Positions 14,263 through 15,732 of a DNA stretch of 15,732 bases are shown here, one piece after another. Numbering within the stretch: the stretch's first letter is position 1; every line of letters begins with the position of its first letter. Source of the DNA: Neisseriales bacterium (lineage in GTDB: Bacteria; Pseudomonadota; Gammaproteobacteria; Burkholderiales; UBA11063); the NCBI GenBank assembly GCA_008017145.1, contig SSGY01000002.1:1-15732 (forward strand), written 5' to 3'. The notes under the pieces were generated by a model. That model did no database searches. It had not been told where the DNA came from and saw nothing but the letters and a program-made list of their open reading frames with translations. A program made the position numbers and the translations under genes.

Positions 14263-15132
14263 ATGCAAAAAAATACTTTAGATCTGTTAATTGGCAATTT
14301 ATGGCAAGTTGACACGACTAAATTAACTCGATTATGCCAAAATGCAGCTATTCCACTACCACAGCTTCGTCAGCAAAGCATATTAAACTCTACCCCACAA
14401 ATACGATCATCAGAAATTGCCGCAACCCCCATAATTACGCCATCATCAATCCAATTAACGCCAATATCCGCCGTAGTATCAGCTAAGCCTCAGCTACAAG
14501 AACCAAGACAGAACCAAGATACTCAACTAGTAGCAACAGCACAGCTAGTAAATACACTCGAAAATATAAATTGGGAACAACTAGCTCACAAAGTAAGCAT
14601 TTGTGAAAACTGCAAACTTTGTGAAAATCGCACCCAGACCGTTTTGGAACGCGGAAATCGCAGTGCTCGGTGGATGTTTATTGGAGAGGGTCCTGGTGAA
14701 CAGGAGGATTTGCAAGGACGCCCATTTGTCGGAGCGTCGGGGCAGCTATTAGATAAAATGATTGCAGCTATGAAATTAGATACCGAACAGGATGTTTATA
14801 TTTCCAACGTGATTAAGTGTCGCCCGCCACGCAATCGCAACCCAGAACCAGAAGAAATAAGCTCGTGTAAAAATTATTTATTACAACAAATTAAATTAGT
14901 TAACCCACAAATGATTATTACACTTGGACGATATGCAGTGCAGACTCTATTAGATACTGAACTAGCCGTTGGTAAACTACGTGGAAAAGTCCATCATTAT
15001 CAGGGCATTCCATTGATTGCAACTTACCACCCATCGTACTTATTACGTACACCGAGTGCTAAAAAAGATGCATGGGACGATCTTCAGTTGGCAATGCACA
15101 GCTATACCCAAGCAGCTGGTTTATCATCCTAA
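14263..15132 (+). CDS. Family 4 (Fe-S) uracil-DNA glycosylase
   Basis: Removes uracil from DNA at the start of base-excision repair. The catalytic part starts near residue 112. Motif 1 is GEGPGEQED (141-149) and motif 2 is HPSYLL (256-261). The four probable 4Fe-4S ligands are Cys114 and Cys117 (ICENCKLC), Cys186 (IKCRPPRNRNPEP) and Cys202 (SCKNYL). Motif 1 with Glu-Gln-Glu and the cluster cysteines place it in family 4 and not in the Ung family. At 289 residues it is longer than the roughly 200 of thermophile enzymes. The extra length is a Pro/Gln/Ser/Thr-rich, probably disordered stretch at about 30-100, common in proteobacterial members. The ATG at 14263 has an AGGA-type site about 9 bases upstream. 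It converges on rodA with an 8-base gap. Confidence 0.93.
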   Translation: MQKNTLDLLIGNLWQVDTTKLTRLCQNAAIPLPQLRQQSILNSTPQIRSSEIAATPIITPSSIQLTPISAVVSAKPQLQEPRQNQDTQLVATAQLVNTLENINWEQLAHKVSICENCKLCENRTQTVLERGNRSARWMFIGEGPGEQEDLQGRPFVGASGQLLDKMIAAMKLDTEQDVYISNVIKCRPPRNRNPEPEEISSCKNYLLQQIKLVNPQMIITLGRYAVQTLLDTELAVGKLRGKVHHYQGIPLIATYHPSYLLRTPSAKKDAWDDLQLAMHSYTQAAGLSS

Positions 15133-15140
15133 GAGAAGAA

Positions 15141-15732
15141 TTACTTGAGTGGGTGATAGCGCCTACGATGATCTATTGACAATAAGATCCCAAAACCAAT
15201 CATAAGTACAATCGTGGCAGTACCGCCATAACTAACCAGCGGCAATGGCACACCAACCACGGGGAAAATTCCGCTTACCATTCCCATATTAATCAAAACA
15301 TATAAGATAAAGGATAAGGTAATACTACCAGCCATCGTTTGCGAAAAGCGATCTTGTGCTAGGCGAGTTATCCGTAAACCACGCAGCGCAATCAGGAGAT
15401 AAAGAGCTAAGATAACTGCAACACCAATATAACCAAATTCCTCAGCCAATACCGTCACCACAAAATCAGTATGTTTCTCAGGAATAAAATTCAAATGAAC
15501 TTGGCTACCATGCAAGTATCCTTGACCATGCAAACCACCAGACCCAATCGCAATTACCCCTTGAATAATATGGTAACCTTTACCCAAAGGATCCGACTGT
15601 GGGTCAATCAAAGTTAAAATCCGATGCTTCTGGTAGTCTTTAAGTAATCCCCAGATCAGTGGACTAGATGCTACAATAGATACCAAACTAATGATCATTA
15701 CTTTCCACGGCAAACCAGCAAAAAATAAGACA
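15141..15732 (-). CDS. rodA: Rod-shape peptidoglycan polymerase RodA, C-terminal part (runs off right edge)
   Basis: SEDS-family membrane glycosyltransferase that polymerises lipid II with PBP2 in the elongation complex. The reading frame stays open to the window end, adding VLFFAGL before the LPWKVMIIS stretch, so the true start lies outside. About 197 C-terminal residues are present. Seen are DPLGKGYHIIQGVIAIGSGG, the conserved loop FIPEKHTDFVVTVLAEEFG, and near the end GIFPVVGVPLPLVSYGGT. These separate SEDS proteins from other membrane proteins, and the wording IGSGGLHGQGYLHGSQ with NFIPEKHTDF favours RodA over FtsW. Several membrane spans are visible. The C-terminal tail is short and basic (DHRRRYHPLK). 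Confidence 0.93.
   Translation of the reverse strand, partial: VLFFAGLPWKVMIISLVSIVASSPLIWGLLKDYQKHRILTLIDPQSDPLGKGYHIIQGVIAIGSGGLHGQGYLHGSQVHLNFIPEKHTDFVVTVLAEEFGYIGVAVILALYLLIALRGLRITRLAQDRFSQTMAGSITLSFILYVLINMGMVSGIFPVVGVPLPLVSYGGTATIVLMIGFGILLSIDHRRRYHPLK

Overview
The window comes from an AT-rich Gram-negative bacterium. DsbB, ErpA, a PEP-synthase regulatory kinase/phosphorylase and an S2/EF-Ts pair point to Proteobacteria. PlsY resembles what I recall of Neisseria-type betaproteobacterial PlsY, so an AT-rich betaproteobacterium, perhaps of Neisseriales, is my best guess. That placement is inference, not proof.

Left block (1-4556, all minus strand). rpsB and tsf are transcribed from a structured leader and end at a clear intrinsic terminator. 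Just beyond it starts a compact run: erpA (Fe-S insertion), a small exported protein of unknown function, plsY (phospholipid synthesis), hemH (last step of haem synthesis) and the first 19 codons of glmS (amino-sugar synthesis), which run off the left edge. Gaps in this run are only a few to 27 bases, so it is probably one operon.

Middle block (4630-9037). ppsR (minus) is divergent from a dsbB-tsaC pair (plus). It is followed by gshAB (minus), a fused two-step glutathione synthase with a GTG start.

Accessory block (about 9099-14196). A two-gene restriction-modification-like module sits between gshAB and the family 4 uracil-DNA glycosylase gene. The first gene encodes a small methyltransferase-like protein with SAM-binding motifs but no NPPY. 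The second overlaps it by 8 bases and encodes a 1335-residue single-chain protein: a probable GIY-YIG-like nuclease domain, a superfamily 2 helicase, an N6-adenine methyltransferase (NPPY) and a target-recognition region. Two sequence features make the block stand out. An in-frame 15-bp tandem repeat lies in the target-recognition region, so copy-number change could alter specificity without a frameshift. Imperfect 41-bp direct repeats (33/41 identical by hand alignment) lie in the two intergenic regions on either side, as expected of an inserted or exchangeable cassette.

Right edge (14263-15732). A family 4 uracil-DNA glycosylase (plus) converges on the C-terminal part of rodA (minus), which runs off the right edge.
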